Of a stretch of 64,000 nucleotides of DNA, positions 47,597-55,722 are shown one piece after another. The notes under the pieces were generated by a model. It ran no database searches and was not told where the DNA came from. It worked only from the letters and a program-made list of their open reading frames with translations. Origin of the DNA: Streptomyces sp. NBC_01255 (lineage in GTDB: Bacteria > Actinomycetota > Actinomycetes > Streptomycetales > Streptomycetaceae). Location: contig NZ_CP108474.1 in the NCBI RefSeq assembly GCF_036226445.1, positions 7,440,001-7,504,000 of the forward strand, written 5' to 3'. How positions within the stretch are numbered: the stretch's first letter is position 1; the number at the start of each line of letters is the position of its first letter. Made by a program: the position numbers and the translations under genes.

Positions 47597-48496
47597 ATGA
47601 CGTACCGGCAGTCGTCACCGTACGCACCCCCACGCCGCCCCCGCCGCCCCTCACTTCCCCGGCCTCCGCGCCGCGCCCGGCTCACCCGGCGCGGCCGTCT
47701 GGCACTCCTGCTCGGCGCCGTCGTCGCCGTGGCCGCCGCGATCACCGTCCCGCTCCTGCTGCGCCCGGGCGACGAACCGGCCGTCGAAAAGCCCCGCACC
47801 CTCCTCGTCCCGGAAGGGTGGCGGTCGGGGCAGGTCTACACGGCCGTCGACCGGGCGCTCGGGCTGCCCGAGGGAACGGCGCGGAAGGCCGCGACCTTGC
47901 CGGGCGCCGCCGTGCTCCCGCTCCCCGCCGAGGCCGGCGGAAACCCCGAGGGCTACCTCTTCCCCGCCACCTATCCGGTCGTGGTCGCCACCACCCCGGA
48001 AGGCCTCCTCCGCTACATGGTGGAGACCGCGGGCAAACGGTTCGGCACCGAGCGGATCGCCGAGGGTGCGCGGGCGTACGGGATGAGCGTGTACCAGGCG
48101 GTGACCGCGGCCAGCATCGTGCAGGCGGAGGCCGACAGCCCCGAGGACATGGCCAAGGTCGCCCGGGTCGTGCACAACCGGCTCGCCCGGGGCATGGCCC
48201 TGCAGATGGACTCGACGCTGAACTACGCGCTGGGCCGCAGCACGGTCGACACGACCCTGGCGGACACCAGGAGCGCCAGCCCGTACAACACGTATGAGCG
48301 GAAGGGGCTGCCGCCGACGCCCATCGGGAACCCGGGGGAGCAGGCGGTGGACGCGGTGATCCGTCCGGCGGACGGGGACTGGCTGTATTTCGTCACCGTG
48401 GCCCCGGGGGACACCCGCTTCACGGCCGACTACGCCCTCCACCAGGAGAACGTGGCGGAGTTCAACGCGAACCGGCGCGCGGAACGCGCCGGCTGA
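47597..48496 (+). CDS. mltG: Endolytic murein transglycosylase MltG (YceG-like), possibly a paralogue
   Basis: 299 residues. A basic cytoplasmic tail, one membrane anchor (LALLLGAVVAVAAAITVPLL) and an extracytoplasmic YceG domain: EGYLFPATYPVV, QAVTAASIVQAEADSPEDMA with the catalytic Glu at about residue 178, VHNRLARGMALQMDSTLNYA, SPYNTYERKGLPPTPIGNPG. The enzyme cleaves nascent glycan strands and sets their length. The LysM-like part is reduced compared with long MltG proteins, and the usual neighbours ruvX/aroE are absent, so this may be a second copy. Confidence 0.88.
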   Translation: MTYRQSSPYAPPRRPRRPSLPRPPRRARLTRRGRLALLLGAVVAVAAAITVPLLLRPGDEPAVEKPRTLLVPEGWRSGQVYTAVDRALGLPEGTARKAATLPGAAVLPLPAEAGGNPEGYLFPATYPVVVATTPEGLLRYMVETAGKRFGTERIAEGARAYGMSVYQAVTAASIVQAEADSPEDMAKVARVVHNRLARGMALQMDSTLNYALGRSTVDTTLADTRSASPYNTYERKGLPPTPIGNPGEQAVDAVIRPADGDWLYFVTVAPGDTRFTADYALHQENVAEFNANRRAERAG

Positions 48497-48536
48497 GGGC
48501 CCGCGAGCGGGTTCGCGGGGGCCGGTTCGCGCGGTC

Positions 48537-49643
48537 TCAGGCCGTCGGGGCGGCGGCGGGCTCGCGGGTCAGCAGGCGGCGGATGTCGGTGACGGCCGCG
48601 CGGCCGGCCCGGTTGGCGCCGATCGTCGAGGCCGAGGGGCCGTAGCCGACGAGGTGGACGCGCTCGTCCCGGACCGCTCGCGTGCCCTCCACCCGGATGC
48701 CGCCGCCCGGCTCCCGCAGGCGCAGCGGTGTCAGATGCTCGATGGCGGCGCGGAAGCCGGTCGCCCACAGGATCACGTCCGCGTCGACGGTCCGCCCGTC
48801 GTCCCAGGCCACTCCGGTCGGGGTGATCCGGTCGAACATCGGCAGCCGGTCCATGACGCCGCGCTCGCGTGCCGCGCGGATCGCGTCGTTGAGCGGGAGG
48901 CCGGTGACCGAGACGACGCTCTGCGGCGGCAGCCCGAGGCGTACGCGCTCCTCGACGAGCGCCACGGCGGCGCGGCCCTCCGCCTCCCCGAAGGGTCCCT
49001 CGCGGAAGACGGGCTCGCGCCGGGTCACCCAGGTCGTCTCGGCGGCGACCTCGGCGATCTCCATGAGGTGCTGGGTCCCGGAGGCCCCGCCGCCGACGAC
49101 GATCACTCTCTTCCCGGCGAACTCCTCGGGGCCCGGGTAGCCGGAGGTGTGCAGCTGGCGGCCCCGGAAGGTCTCCTGCCCCTGGTACCGGGGCCAGAAG
49201 GGGCGGTCCCACGTGCCGGTCGCGTTGATCAGGGCACGTGTCGCGTACGGGCCCTCGGAGGTCTCGACGAGCAGCCGTCCGCCGTCGCCCTCCCGGACGG
49301 CGGTGACGTCGACGGGCCGGTGGACCCGCAGGTCGAAGGTCCGCTCGTACGTGTCGAAGTACGCGCCGATCACCTCCGACGAGGGGCGCGCCGGATCGGC
49401 GCCGGCCAGCTCCATGCCGGGCAGCGCGTACATGCCGTGCACCTTGCCGTACGTGAGGGACGGCCACCGGAACTGCCAGGCGCCGCCCGCGTGCGGGGAG
49501 TGGTCGAGCACGACGAAGTCCCGGTCCGGCTCCAGGCCGGCGCGCCGCAGGTGGAAGGCGGCCGAGAGGCCCGCCTGCCCGGCGCCGATGACGACGACGT
49601 CCACGGATGTGGCCTGGACCGCTGCTCCACCGAATTCGTTCAC
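48537..49643 (-). CDS. Flavin-dependent monooxygenase (FMO/CzcO-like)
   Basis: 368 residues with two nucleotide sites: FAD loop VVVIGAGQAGLSAAFHLRRA near the N-terminus and NADPH loop RVIVVGGGASGTQHL in the middle, plus ATG-type ATGTWDRPF and the ILWATGFRA motif of this class. Likely oxygenates a small sulfur- or nitrogen-containing compound. The GTG start is 8 bp after the stop of the SsuD-like gene, so the two form an operon and probably act on the same class of organosulfur substrate. Confidence 0.87.
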   Translation of the reverse strand: MNEFGGAAVQATSVDVVVIGAGQAGLSAAFHLRRAGLEPDRDFVVLDHSPHAGGAWQFRWPSLTYGKVHGMYALPGMELAGADPARPSSEVIGAYFDTYERTFDLRVHRPVDVTAVREGDGGRLLVETSEGPYATRALINATGTWDRPFWPRYQGQETFRGRQLHTSGYPGPEEFAGKRVIVVGGGASGTQHLMEIAEVAAETTWVTRREPVFREGPFGEAEGRAAVALVEERVRLGLPPQSVVSVTGLPLNDAIRAARERGVMDRLPMFDRITPTGVAWDDGRTVDADVILWATGFRAAIEHLTPLRLREPGGGIRVEGTRAVRDERVHLVGYGPSASTIGANRAGRAAVTDIRRLLTREPAAAPTA

Positions 49644-49650
49644 GGTTCTA

Positions 49651-50796
49651 CTAACTCTTCGGGAGTCGGAGATCTTCCCGCGGGGCGACGAGTCCGCGCG
49701 CCACGAGCTCCGGCGTCACGCCCTCGCCGAACCAGTACGCCTCCTCCAGGTGCGGGTAGCCCGACAGCACGAAATGCTCCACGCCCAGGTCGTGGTACTC
49801 CTCGATCCGGTCCGCGACATCGGTGTGGCTGCCGACCAGCGCGGTTCCGGCCCCGCCCCGGACGAGTCCGACGCCCGCCCACAGGTTCGGCGAGATCTCC
49901 AGCTTGTCCCGGTCGAGGGAGCCGCGTCCGTGCAGGGCCAGCATCCGCTGCTGGCCGACGGACTCGGTGCGGCCGAGGAGCTCCTGCGCGGAGGCGACCG
50001 TCCCGTCGTCGAGGTCGGCGAGCAGCCGGTCGGCGGTGGCCCAGGCCTCCCGTGCCGAGTCGCGCGAGACCGTGTGCAGCCGGATCCCGAAGCGGACCGT
50101 CCGCCCGCGCTCCTCCGCGAGGCGACGGATCCAGTCGATTTTCTCCTTCACCTGCCACGGCGGCTCGCCCCACGTCAGGTAGACGTCCGCGTGCTCCGCC
50201 GCGACCGGACCCGCCGCCGGGGACGAACCGCCGAAGAAGACCTCCGGCAGCGGGTCCGGCGGCAGGGCGGTCAGCCCGCCCTCGATCCGGAAGTGTTCGC
50301 CGTCGTAGTCGAACGGCCGCCCGCTCCAGACGCCCCGCACCACCGAGAGGAACTCCGCCGTGCGCGCGTACCGCCGGTCGTGGTCGAGGCGGTCGCCGAA
50401 GCGGCGCTGCTCGGTGGAGTCGCCACCGGTCACCACGTTGAGGAGCAGGCGGCCCCGGGTGATCCGCTGGTACGTGGCCGCCATCTGCGCCGCGAGCACG
50501 GGCGAGATCACCCCCGGCCTGAACGCGACGAGGAACTTGAGGCGCTCGGTGTGCTGGGCGAGCGCGACCGTGGTCAGCCAGGCGTCCTCGCACCACGTTC
50601 CGGTCGGGGTCAGCACCGCTTCAAAGCCCAACTGCTCGGCCGCTTTGGCTATTTGGGTCAGGTAGGTGATGTCGGGGGCGCGCAGCCCCGGCACGGTCCC
50701 GTTCCGGGTGATCCCGCCGTCCGCGTAGGCGTGCCGGTCGACGAGGGTCCGGCCGTCGCCGCCGGTCGGCAGGAACCAGTGCAGGTGGACGGTCAT
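49651..50796 (-). CDS. ssuD: FMNH2-dependent alkanesulfonate monooxygenase (LLM family)
   Basis: 381 residues. MTVHLHWFLPTGGDGRTL, TWCEDAWLTTVALAQHTERL, FLVAFRPGVISPVLAAQMAA, GRLLLNVVTGGDSTEQRRFG, DRRYARTAEFLSVVRGVW and SGYPHLEEAYWFGEGV are diagnostic of SsuD-like sulfonate or related LLM monooxygenases, which release sulfite from sulfonates using FMNH2 from a partner reductase. The ATG is preceded by GGAAAGG. A leader peptide gene lies 122 bp upstream and an FMO-like gene follows. A closely related organosulfur monooxygenase (for example MsuD/SfnG-like) is the main alternative. Confidence 0.88.
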   Translation of the reverse strand: MTVHLHWFLPTGGDGRTLVDRHAYADGGITRNGTVPGLRAPDITYLTQIAKAAEQLGFEAVLTPTGTWCEDAWLTTVALAQHTERLKFLVAFRPGVISPVLAAQMAATYQRITRGRLLLNVVTGGDSTEQRRFGDRLDHDRRYARTAEFLSVVRGVWSGRPFDYDGEHFRIEGGLTALPPDPLPEVFFGGSSPAAGPVAAEHADVYLTWGEPPWQVKEKIDWIRRLAEERGRTVRFGIRLHTVSRDSAREAWATADRLLADLDDGTVASAQELLGRTESVGQQRMLALHGRGSLDRDKLEISPNLWAGVGLVRGGAGTALVGSHTDVADRIEEYHDLGVEHFVLSGYPHLEEAYWFGEGVTPELVARGLVAPREDLRLPKS

Positions 50797-50918
50797 CAGG
50801 AGGCCTTTCCGTGAACGCGATGAAGGTGCGCCACAGCGGTCGTGGGCGCGGAGCGGGCACGCGCGCACGACGGGCGGGGCGTCAGGAGGCAGAGAGGCGA
50901 GGTGGGGGTGAAAGGGCG

Positions 50919-51002
50919 TCAGCGGCCGCGGCGACACGCGGCGGAGGCCACCCGCAGCAGGTCGATGTGACCGCGCGTGGTGAGCACTGCTGAACGCAAC
51001 AT
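50919..51002 (-). CDS. Putative regulatory leader peptide (27 residues, Cys near the end)
   Basis: MLRSAVLTTRGHIDLLRVAS, then AACRRGR and stop. The core R-x-H-(I/V)-D-L-L-R-V-A-S-A-x-C is the pattern of the short Streptomyces leader peptides found in front of sulfur-assimilation genes. There, slowing at Cys codons is thought to couple translation to downstream expression. It lies just upstream of the ssuD-FMO operon on the same strand and would make the operon respond to cysteine supply. Regulation is inferred from the family. Confidence 0.75.
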   Translation of the reverse strand: MLRSAVLTTRGHIDLLRVASAACRRGR

Positions 51003-51118
51003 GGCGCGAACGTAGCCGCCCCCGTGGGCCGGGTCAACGGACGTCCCGACGTGTGGACCTGCACGCTTGGCCGGAATTCGCCTTGTGGTCTAATCCCGGA
51101 CCCCCTTTCACCTCTCGC

Positions 51119-51137
51119 TAAGGTTAGGCTAACCTTC
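51119..51137. promoter_or_regulatory. Iron box (IdeR/DmdR-type operator)
   Basis: TAAGGTTAGGCTAACCTTC contains the perfect palindrome AAGGTTAG-G-CTAACCTT and matches the actinobacterial iron-box consensus TTAGGTTAGGCTAACCTAA at 16 of 19 positions. It ends 5 bp before the GTG of the transporter operon, where repressor would block transcription when iron is plentiful. Confidence 0.88.
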
Positions 51138-51142
51138 GGGAC

Positions 51143-52003
51143 GTGCAAGCAGGCGAACAGACCTCCGCGGCCCCGGGCCCCCACGGTCATGAACTCTCGG
51201 CCATGGGTGTCACCGTGGCGTACGAAGGCGTCGACGTCGTCCACGACGCGTCCATGACGCTGCGCCCCGGCGAAGTGACCGTCCTGGTCGGCCCGAACGG
51301 TAGCGGCAAGTCGACGCTGCTGCGCACCATCGCGCGCCTCCAGCAGCCCCGGACCGCCACGCTCGTCCTCGACGGCGACACCGACGGTCTCGCGCTGAGC
51401 CCCCGTGAGTTCTCGCGCCACGTCGCCCTGCTCACCCAGGGACGCCCCACGCCCAGCGGGCTCACGGTCAGGGACGTGGTCGAGTTCGGCCGCTACCCGT
51501 ACCGGGGACGCTGGGGCAAGGCCGACCCGGGCGGCAGGGAAGCGGTGGACCGCGCGCTCGCCATGACGGGCGTCACGGAACTCGCGGAGCGCGGCGCCGA
51601 GCACCTCTCCGGCGGTCAGCTCCAGCGCGTCTGGCTCGCCGGCTGCCTCGCGCAGCAGACGGGCGTGCTGCTGCTCGACGAACCCACGACCTACCTCGAC
51701 CTCCGCTACCAGGTCGAACTCCTCGACCTCATGCGCGACCTGGCGGACGACCACGGCATCGCCGTCGGCGCCGTCCTCCACGACCTCGACCAGACCGCGG
51801 CCGTCGCCGACCGGATCGTCCTGCTCGACGCGGGACGGGTCGTCGCGGACGGCACCCCCGAGGACGTACTGACTCCCGAGCGGCTGACCGCCACGTACGG
51901 CATCCGCATCGAAGTAGACACCGATCCACTCACCGGCCGGCTGCGCACCCGTGCGATAGGCCGCCACCACTCGCGAAGCGAAAGGCTCAGCACCACATCA
52001 TGA
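51143..52003 (+). CDS. Siderophore ABC transporter, ATP-binding subunit (FecE/FepC-like)
   Basis: 286 residues. Walker A VGPNGSGKST, Q-loop LTQGRPTPSG, signature LSGGQLQRVW, Walker B VLLLDEPTT, H-loop VLHDLDQT: complete and in the order of FecE-type ATPases (VEFGRYPYRGRW is characteristic). The GTG at 51143 is immediately downstream of the iron box, so the transcript would be almost leaderless; an in-frame ATG at 51203 (MGVTVAY) is the alternative. Its stop overlaps the next gene's ATG by 4 bp. First gene of a three-gene ferric-siderophore import operon. Confidence 0.92.
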   Translation: MQAGEQTSAAPGPHGHELSAMGVTVAYEGVDVVHDASMTLRPGEVTVLVGPNGSGKSTLLRTIARLQQPRTATLVLDGDTDGLALSPREFSRHVALLTQGRPTPSGLTVRDVVEFGRYPYRGRWGKADPGGREAVDRALAMTGVTELAERGAEHLSGGQLQRVWLAGCLAQQTGVLLLDEPTTYLDLRYQVELLDLMRDLADDHGIAVGAVLHDLDQTAAVADRIVLLDAGRVVADGTPEDVLTPERLTATYGIRIEVDTDPLTGRLRTRAIGRHHSRSERLSTTS

Positions 52004-52977
52004 GACGACTTCTCCTCACCGCGGCGGCCGCCACCACCGCGGCCCTCGCCCTGTCCGCCTGCGGTACCACCGAGCCCGCCGCCGACGACGCGAAGAAGAG
52101 CACCGAGCGCATCACCCTCACCGACTCCACGGGCGAGAAGGTCGAGCTCGACGGCCCCGCCAAGAAGGTCGTCGGCACCGAGTGGAACGTCGTCGAGCAC
52201 CTGATCACGCTCGGCGTCGACCCGGTCGGCGTCGCCGACGTCAAGGGCTACAAGACCTGGGACACCGCCGTCCCGCTCAAGAACGAGCCGAAGGACATCG
52301 GCACCCGCGGCGAGCCCAGCGTGGAGACCGTCGCCGCCCTCAAGCCCGACCTCATCGTCGCCACCACCGACCTGCCGCCGGCCGCCGTGAAGCAGCTGCG
52401 CAAGGTCGCCCCGGTCCTGACGCTGAAGGCCGCCGACGCCGCCGACCCGATCGGCCGGATGAACGCGGACCTCGACGCCATCGCCAAGGCGACCGGCACC
52501 ACGCAGAAGTCCGACGAGCTCAAGAAGGCGTTCCAGGCGAAGCTCGACGAGGGCAAGAAGAAGCTCGCCGACGCCGGTCTCGCCGGGACGAAGTACGCCT
52601 TCGCCGACGGCTACGTGATGTCCAACCAGGTCTCGATCCGCCCCTACACCAGCGGTTCGCTGATCGGCGCGGTCAACGAGAAGCTCGGTCTGAAGAACGC
52701 CTGGACCGTCAAGGGCGACCCGGCCTACGGCCTCGGCACCACCGACGTCGAGGGCCTCACCAAGCTCGGTGACGTGCAGTTCGCCTACGTCGGCAACGAC
52801 GGCGACGCCGGCAGCACGCCGTTCACCGGTGTCCTCGCCAAGGACAAGGTCTGGACGTCCCTGCCGTTCGTCAAGAAGGGCAACGTGCACCGGCTGCCCG
52901 ACGGCATCTGGATGTTCGGCGGCCCCCAGTCGATGAGCACGTACGTCGACTCCGTCGTCGCCGCGCTGACGAAGTAA
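52000..52977 (+). CDS. Siderophore-binding lipoprotein (FecB/FhuD-like)
   Basis: 325 residues. Lipoprotein signal with lipobox LSAC at about residues 20-23 (LLTAAAATTAALALSACG), so anchored outside the membrane. The mature part is a type III periplasmic-binding fold: ITLTDSTGEKVELDGPAKKV, GTRGEPSVETVAALKPDLIV, VAPVLTLKAAD and AYGLGTTDVEGLTKLG. It captures a ferric siderophore, most likely a hydroxamate by comparison with Streptomyces transporters of this layout. Overlaps the ATPase gene by ATGA. Confidence 0.92.
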   Translation: MRRLLLTAAAATTAALALSACGTTEPAADDAKKSTERITLTDSTGEKVELDGPAKKVVGTEWNVVEHLITLGVDPVGVADVKGYKTWDTAVPLKNEPKDIGTRGEPSVETVAALKPDLIVATTDLPPAAVKQLRKVAPVLTLKAADAADPIGRMNADLDAIAKATGTTQKSDELKKAFQAKLDEGKKKLADAGLAGTKYAFADGYVMSNQVSIRPYTSGSLIGAVNEKLGLKNAWTVKGDPAYGLGTTDVEGLTKLGDVQFAYVGNDGDAGSTPFTGVLAKDKVWTSLPFVKKGNVHRLPDGIWMFGGPQSMSTYVDSVVAALTK

Positions 52978-52981
52978 CACC

Positions 52982-55048
52982 ATGGCCGTCACCGCAACCA
53001 CCCCCGCCACCCGTCCGCCGACGGCCACGTCCCGGACGGGCGCGGCCCCGGTGACGGCCGCCCTGGTGCTCCTCGTCGCGGTCCTCGCGCTCGTGGACAT
53101 CACCCAGGGCACCGCCGCGGTCGGCGCGCCCGAGGTGTGGAAGGCGTTCACGGGCCAGGCCGATCCGGCCGACGCGTCCGTCGTCGTCGCCTCCCGCCTG
53201 CCGAGGATGACTGCCGGCCTTCTGGTCGGCGCCGTCCTCGGCATCGCGGGCGCCGCCCTCCAGGCCGTCAGCCGCAACGTCCTCGCCTCGCCCGACACCC
53301 TCGCCGTCAACGCGGGCTCCTACTTCGCGCTCGGTCTCACCGCCGCCTTCGGCCTCTCGCTGCCGCTGTTCGCCTCCTCGGCGTTCGCGTTCGCCGGCGG
53401 TCTCGCGGCCGCGGCCGTCGTCCTCTCCCTCTCGGGCCTGGGCGCCGGAACCGTCCGCCTCGTCCTCGCGGGCAGCGCCCTCACCCTCGGCCTCACCGCC
53501 GTCACCGAAGGCCTGCTCCTGCTGTTCCCCGCGGAGACCGAGGGTCTCTACGACTGGAACCAGGGCAGCATCGGCCAGAACGGCTTCGACGGCGTCCTGC
53601 AGATGGCCCCGATCGCCGTCGTCGGCCTCGTCGGGCTGCTGCTCCTCGCCCGCCGGGTCGACGCCCTCGCCCTCGGCGACGACGCCGCCCGCGGCCTCGG
53701 CGTGCCCGTCCGGGCCACCCGGGTCACCGCCGTCGTCCTCGCCGCCCTGCTCTCCACGGCCGCCGTCACCCTCGCAGGACCCGTCGGCTACGTCGGTCTG
53801 TGCGCCCCCGCGCTCGTCCGGCCCCTCGCCCGCAGGTTCCGCGGCTTCACCCGCACCCGGGGCTTCCTGCCCGCCGCCGGACTCGTCGGCGCCGCGCTCG
53901 TCCTCGGCTCCGACGTGCTGTTGCGGGCCTTGGTCCCGGCGGACGTGGCGGTCGCCGTGCCCACCGGCGTGGTCACCAGCCTCGTCGGCGCGGTCTTCCT
54001 GATCGTCATGGCCATCCGCGTCCGCGACACGGCCGGCACCACCGCCACCGAGCGTCTGCGCATCAGGAGCCGGGCCCGCTTCCTCACCACCACCGCCGTC
54101 CTGGTGGCCGCCCTGGTCGGCGTCGCCATCGCCGGCGTCCTCCTCGGCGACAGCAAACTGCTCCTCGGCGACGTCGTGAACTGGGCCCAGGGACAGGCCG
54201 GCCGGACCGTCACCTTCGTCCTCGACACCCGGGTGCCCCGCGTCCTCGCCGCCCTCTTCGCGGGCGCCGCGCTCGCCCTGGCCGGCACCCTCGTCCAGGC
54301 CGTCACCCGCAACCCGCTCGCCGAACCCAGCGTCCTGGGCGTCTCCGGAGGCGCCGCGCTCGGCGCCGTACTCCTCGTGACGACCGTGCCCGTGGCCGGT
54401 TCGTGGGGCATGGCCGGCGCCGCGTTCGCGGGCGCCGCAGCGAGCTCCGTCCTCGTCTTCGGCCTTGCCGCGCGGGGCGGGTTCCAGCAGAACCGGCTCG
54501 TCCTCGTCGGCTTCGGCGTCGCCATCGCCGCGTCCGCCCTGATCAGCCTCCTGATCATCCTCACCGACCCGTTCAACGCGACGAAGGCCCTCACCTGGCT
54601 GTCGGGCTCCACCTACGGGCGGTCCCTGCCCGACGTGGTCCCGCTCATCGGCGTCCTCGCCGTGAGTGCGGCCGTCGCGTTCGCCCGGCGCACCGAACTC
54701 GACCTCGTCTCGCTCGACGAGGACACCCCGCGCCTCCTCGGCCTCGGCCTGGGACGCGCACGGCTCGGCTTCCTCGCCCTCTCCGTCCTGCTCACCGCCA
54801 CCGCCGTCGCCGCCGCCGGCGCGATCGCCTTCGTGGGACTCGTCGCACCGCACGCGGCCCGCGCCCTCGTCGGCCGGCACCACACGCGCGTGCTCCCGGT
54901 CGCGGTGCTCCTCGGCGCCGTCCTCGTCTGCACCGCGGACCTGGTGGGCCGTACCGTCATCGCCCCGGCCCAGCTCGGCGCCGGCCTCATGACGGCCGTG
55001 ATCGGCACCCCGTACTTCCTCTACCTGCTGGTACGCAGCCGGGGTTAG
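52982..55048 (+). CDS. Siderophore ABC permease, two FecCD domains fused
   Basis: 688 residues, about twice the usual permease length. Both halves carry the FecCD signature pieces: [40 protein letters not shown] in the first; [40 protein letters not shown] in the second; each has a late [13 protein letters not shown] or [17 protein letters not shown] loop that contacts the ATPase. About 18-20 membrane helices in total, so a single protein supplies the whole channel. It starts 4 bp after the binding-protein stop. Such fusions are common in actinobacterial siderophore systems. Confidence 0.93.
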   Translation: MAVTATTPATRPPTATSRTGAAPVTAALVLLVAVLALVDITQGTAAVGAPEVWKAFTGQADPADASVVVASRLPRMTAGLLVGAVLGIAGAALQAVSRNVLASPDTLAVNAGSYFALGLTAAFGLSLPLFASSAFAFAGGLAAAAVVLSLSGLGAGTVRLVLAGSALTLGLTAVTEGLLLLFPAETEGLYDWNQGSIGQNGFDGVLQMAPIAVVGLVGLLLLARRVDALALGDDAARGLGVPVRATRVTAVVLAALLSTAAVTLAGPVGYVGLCAPALVRPLARRFRGFTRTRGFLPAAGLVGAALVLGSDVLLRALVPADVAVAVPTGVVTSLVGAVFLIVMAIRVRDTAGTTATERLRIRSRARFLTTTAVLVAALVGVAIAGVLLGDSKLLLGDVVNWAQGQAGRTVTFVLDTRVPRVLAALFAGAALALAGTLVQAVTRNPLAEPSVLGVSGGAALGAVLLVTTVPVAGSWGMAGAAFAGAAASSVLVFGLAARGGFQQNRLVLVGFGVAIAASALISLLIILTDPFNATKALTWLSGSTYGRSLPDVVPLIGVLAVSAAVAFARRTELDLVSLDEDTPRLLGLGLGRARLGFLALSVLLTATAVAAAGAIAFVGLVAPHAARALVGRHHTRVLPVAVLLGAVLVCTADLVGRTVIAPAQLGAGLMTAVIGTPYFLYLLVRSRG

Positions 55049-55172
55049 CCACGGGCAGCAGCGCGCCGGTCGCGGGCGGGGGAACCGCGACCGGCGGGCG
55101 AAGACCCGAAAGGCTTCCGGAGCAGGGCCTAAGCTGCGATCCGGCACAGGCCCCGACCCAGGAGCGCACCTC

Positions 55173-55718
55173 ATGTTCAGCGACCGGAAGTTCCCCTACC
55201 CCGACGCCCTGCGAGCCGACGCGGCGCCCGCCCCGCACGCGCTCCTCGCGCCGGTCACCGGTCTCCTGGGCACCTGGACCGGCCGGGGCCGCGGCTCGTA
55301 CCCGACGCTCGCGGAGGAGTTCGCGTACGAGCAGGAAGTCACCTTCAGTCACGACGGGCGCCCCTTCCTCCACTACGAGGCCCGCGCCTGGATCATCGAC
55401 GCCGACGGCACCCCGCAGCGGCCCGCCGCCCGGGAGAGCGGCTGGTGGCGGATGCAGCCCGACGGGCGCGTCGAGGCACTGATCACCCAGCCCACCGGGA
55501 TCGCCGAGATCCTCGTCGGCAGCGCGGCCGACGGCGCGATCGACCTCACCACCCATCAGGTGGCGCTCACCCCCACGGCCAAGGACGTGACCGGCACCCG
55601 CCGCCGCTACACCCTGACGGACGAGGACACGCTCGACTTCCGCCACGACCTCGCGGCCGTCGGACAGCCGCTCCAGTACCACCTTTCGGCACACCTCCGA
55701 CGCGAGAACGGGAACTGA
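55173..55718 (+). CDS. Nitrobindin-family heme-binding beta-barrel protein
   Basis: 181 residues. The family hallmark [14 protein letters not shown] occurs at about residues 33-46, followed by a ten-strand barrel pattern ([35 protein letters not shown]) and LHY/HQVALTP segments. The conserved axial His of nitrobindins is expected near the C-terminus ([12 protein letters not shown]). These proteins bind ferric heme and handle nitric oxide or peroxynitrite. GGAG lies nine bases before the ATG. The prolyl oligopeptidase gene follows after 4 bp. Confidence 0.88.
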   Translation: MFSDRKFPYPDALRADAAPAPHALLAPVTGLLGTWTGRGRGSYPTLAEEFAYEQEVTFSHDGRPFLHYEARAWIIDADGTPQRPAARESGWWRMQPDGRVEALITQPTGIAEILVGSAADGAIDLTTHQVALTPTAKDVTGTRRRYTLTDEDTLDFRHDLAAVGQPLQYHLSAHLRRENGN

Positions 55719-55722
55719 GTCC

